Below, piece by piece: positions 62,580 through 64,000 of a DNA stretch of 64,000 nucleotides. The stretch comes from Roseobacter ponti (GTDB lineage: Bacteria; Pseudomonadota; Alphaproteobacteria; Rhodobacterales; Rhodobacteraceae). The stretch is taken from positions 3,596,001 to 3,660,000 of the forward strand of contig NZ_CP048788.1 in assembly GCF_012932215.1 (NCBI RefSeq), given 5' to 3'. The translations under genes were made by a program, and so were the position numbers. The notes beneath the pieces were generated by a model. That model worked only from the letters and a program-made list of their open reading frames with translations, was not told where the DNA came from and ran no database searches. Position 1 is the stretch's first letter; each line of letters starts with the position of its first letter.

Positions 62580-63422
62580 ATGTTTGTTCGTATTTCAGGC
62601 GCAGTAATGCGTGGCCTGTTGGTGGCACTTCTTATTGCCACGCCAGCGCTTCTGCTGCCTGACGTGGCAACGGACCAGTCCCAGATCATCGTTCTGGTGG
62701 CGCTTCTCGCCGCGTTTCTGACCTTTATCGAATATAATTCCGCAGCACCCAGCATTGTCGAATTCCGCGATGCGGCCCCCTTTAACCGCCTGCGGTTTGT
62801 CACGCTTTTTCTGACGGTTTTCATGCTGACGGCGATCGCCAAGGGCAAGGTCGAACCAACCTCCCTGACCCAGGCTGTGACCGCCCTGGGCACGATCATC
62901 GGCAATGCCATTGATTTCCCCTTCTCTCCGGTGCGGCTGATTGTGCTGATGCTGCCTGCGGATGTGAGCCAGTGGCTGATCCAGGATGTGCGCACAGCCG
63001 CCGGTATTGCCTATCTGATCTCACTGGTTGCGATGGTGTGGTTTTACTTCATCGTGCGCTATGGTCGCTGGCCGGTGCGCTATGGCCCGTTCAATGTCTG
63101 GGTCAATCTGCCGCTTTTCGACCCCACCGCAGGCGGCGATGTGCTCTACCGGCTGCAGCGCGATGCGCGGGTCAATATCGCGCTTGGTTTCCTGCTGCCG
63201 TTTCTCATCCCGGCAGTGGTCAAGGCCACCTCTGATCTGATAGACCCGATCACATTGGCGAACCCGCATACTCTGATCTGGACGATATCTGCATGGGCCT
63301 TTCTTCCTGCCAGCATGATCATGCGCGGATTTGCGATGATGCGCATCGCCAGCATGATCGATCAGAAGCGCCGCCGCGCCTATGCAAGCCAGGCCGAGGA
63401 ACGCGAGCTTCAGCCCGCCTGA
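62580..63422 (+). CDS. Multi-pass membrane protein of unknown function
   Basis: A 280-residue inner-membrane protein with about six to seven hydrophobic helices (MRGLLVALLIATPALLLP, IIVLVALLAAFLTFIEY, RLRFVTLFLTVFMLTAI, GIAYLISLVAMVWFYFIV and others) and a basic, Glu/Gln-rich C-terminal tail. I do not recognise the family. GAAGGGAAAG lies upstream of the ATG at 62580. Its stop overlaps the start of the endonuclease/phosphatase-type gene. Confidence 0.78.
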   Translation: MFVRISGAVMRGLLVALLIATPALLLPDVATDQSQIIVLVALLAAFLTFIEYNSAAPSIVEFRDAAPFNRLRFVTLFLTVFMLTAIAKGKVEPTSLTQAVTALGTIIGNAIDFPFSPVRLIVLMLPADVSQWLIQDVRTAAGIAYLISLVAMVWFYFIVRYGRWPVRYGPFNVWVNLPLFDPTAGGDVLYRLQRDARVNIALGFLLPFLIPAVVKATSDLIDPITLANPHTLIWTISAWAFLPASMIMRGFAMMRIASMIDQKRRRAYASQAEERELQPA

Positions 63423-64000
63423 TCACAGCAGCTGCGGCGCTTTGCCTGAGTGCTGCCGGTCTTTATGCCGATACCCTGCGTATTGCTACCTACAACACCG
63501 AACTTCAGCGCGACGGGCCGGGCCTGCTGCTGCGTGATATCCTGAGAGGCGAAGACCCTGACATCGTCGCCGTCATGTCGGTTCTGGCGGAGACAGCACC
63601 TGACATCGTTGTGTTGCAGGGGTTCGACTATGATCTCACGGGGGCCGCGCTCAATGCCTTTGCGGACCGTCTTGCCGGAACCGGACCCTCCTACCCCTGG
63701 CGCTTTGCCGCACGGCCCAATACCGGCTACCAGAGCGGCATTGATCTGGACGGGGACGGGCGTGCCGGTGATCCGCGCGATGCACAGGGATACGGGCGTT
63801 TCAGCGGCCAGGGCGGTATGGCCGTGCTCTCGCGTTTTGAGATCATCGCATCGGACGTGCAAACCTTCACCGACCTGCTCTGGCGCGATTTTCCCGGGGC
63901 ACTGCTCCCGGAAACCGATGCCAGGCCTTTCCCGTCACCCGAGGCTCAGGCCATTCAGCGTCTGTCCACCACCGCCCATTGGGTGGTGCCGGTGCAGGTC
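63419..64000 (+). CDS. Endonuclease/exonuclease/phosphatase-family exported protein (partial, runs off the right edge)
   Basis: At least 194 residues of an EEP-fold protein. A signal peptide (ITAAAALCLSAAGLYA) precedes DTLRIATYNTELQRDGPGLL; later AETAPDIVVLQGFDYD and GQGGMAVLSRFEI are typical of this fold. The only start that keeps the signal peptide intact is a CTG at 63419, overlapping the upstream TGA as CTGA. The frame has no ATG nearby. The C-terminal catalytic part is outside the window, so activity cannot be judged. Confidence 0.75.
   Translation, partial: MITAAAALCLSAAGLYADTLRIATYNTELQRDGPGLLLRDILRGEDPDIVAVMSVLAETAPDIVVLQGFDYDLTGAALNAFADRLAGTGPSYPWRFAARPNTGYQSGIDLDGDGRAGDPRDAQGYGRFSGQGGMAVLSRFEIIASDVQTFTDLLWRDFPGALLPETDARPFPSPEAQAIQRLSTTAHWVVPVQV

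Overview
The window looks like an alphaproteobacterial chromosome segment from the Rhodobacteraceae, most likely the Roseobacter group. Grounds: high GC with strong codon bias; many ATGA or TAATG stop/start overlaps; and family-typical genes (split MnmC halves, a Hint-domain protein, a GT14-DUF5928 glycosyltransferase, DUF1523, glcDEF, glnK-amt). I see no tRNA, rRNA, CRISPR array, insertion sequence, integrase or phage gene. It reads as core chromosome with small accessory patches.

Layout. 1-5.2 kb: dapA (cut by the left edge), a lytic transglycosylase, an EamA exporter, and the two halves of MnmC as divergent genes. 5.2-12 kb: FMN reductase, OmpA lipoprotein, Ada-like repair protein, Hint protein, nth-adenosine kinase-GNAT operon, rppH operon. 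12-20 kb: fadH, a LysR regulator, a four-gene operon (cinA-like, GNAT, peroxidase-related, OmpA-like), sfsA, map. 20-30 kb: rsmD, a flavin reductase, peroxiredoxin, MscS, phhB, GDPD-RidA, mlaA-mlaC, PBP1A. 30-43 kb: glnK-amt, an A/T-rich orphan, aminotransferase-sseA, smpB, HD protein, sulfotransferase facing a GT14-DUF5928 protein, HIT, cupin, DUF1523, an alpha/beta hydrolase and gabD.

43-49 kb is the most unusual part. A small secreted Ala-rich protein, a DUF2145 protein and a TetR regulator follow a promoter bracketed by two near-identical palindromes. Next come the remnant of an esterase-like phytase gene, an hsp20 gene with a sigma-32-like promoter and a ROSE-type RNA thermometer, and two tandem trypsin-like proteases. 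49-58 kb holds glcDEF behind an inverted-repeat operator region, DUF599 and ICMT-like membrane proteins, rsfS-rlmH and a second MscS. 58-64 kb holds leuC and leuD separated by an HdeD-like protein, a 33-codon gene missed by length filters, a cysteine hydrolase and a DUF2945 protein. The right edge cuts an endonuclease/exonuclease/phosphatase-family gene that seems to start at a CTG overlapping the upstream stop.

Working together: glnK-amt (ammonium uptake and its PII control), glcDEF (glycolate oxidation), gabD (succinate semialdehyde oxidation) and leuCD (leucine synthesis) are the metabolic units. The mlaA-mlaC pair, PBP1A, Slt, OmpA-like proteins and the DUF2145 cassette are envelope functions. 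Families were recognised from protein motifs by eye; no database search was run.
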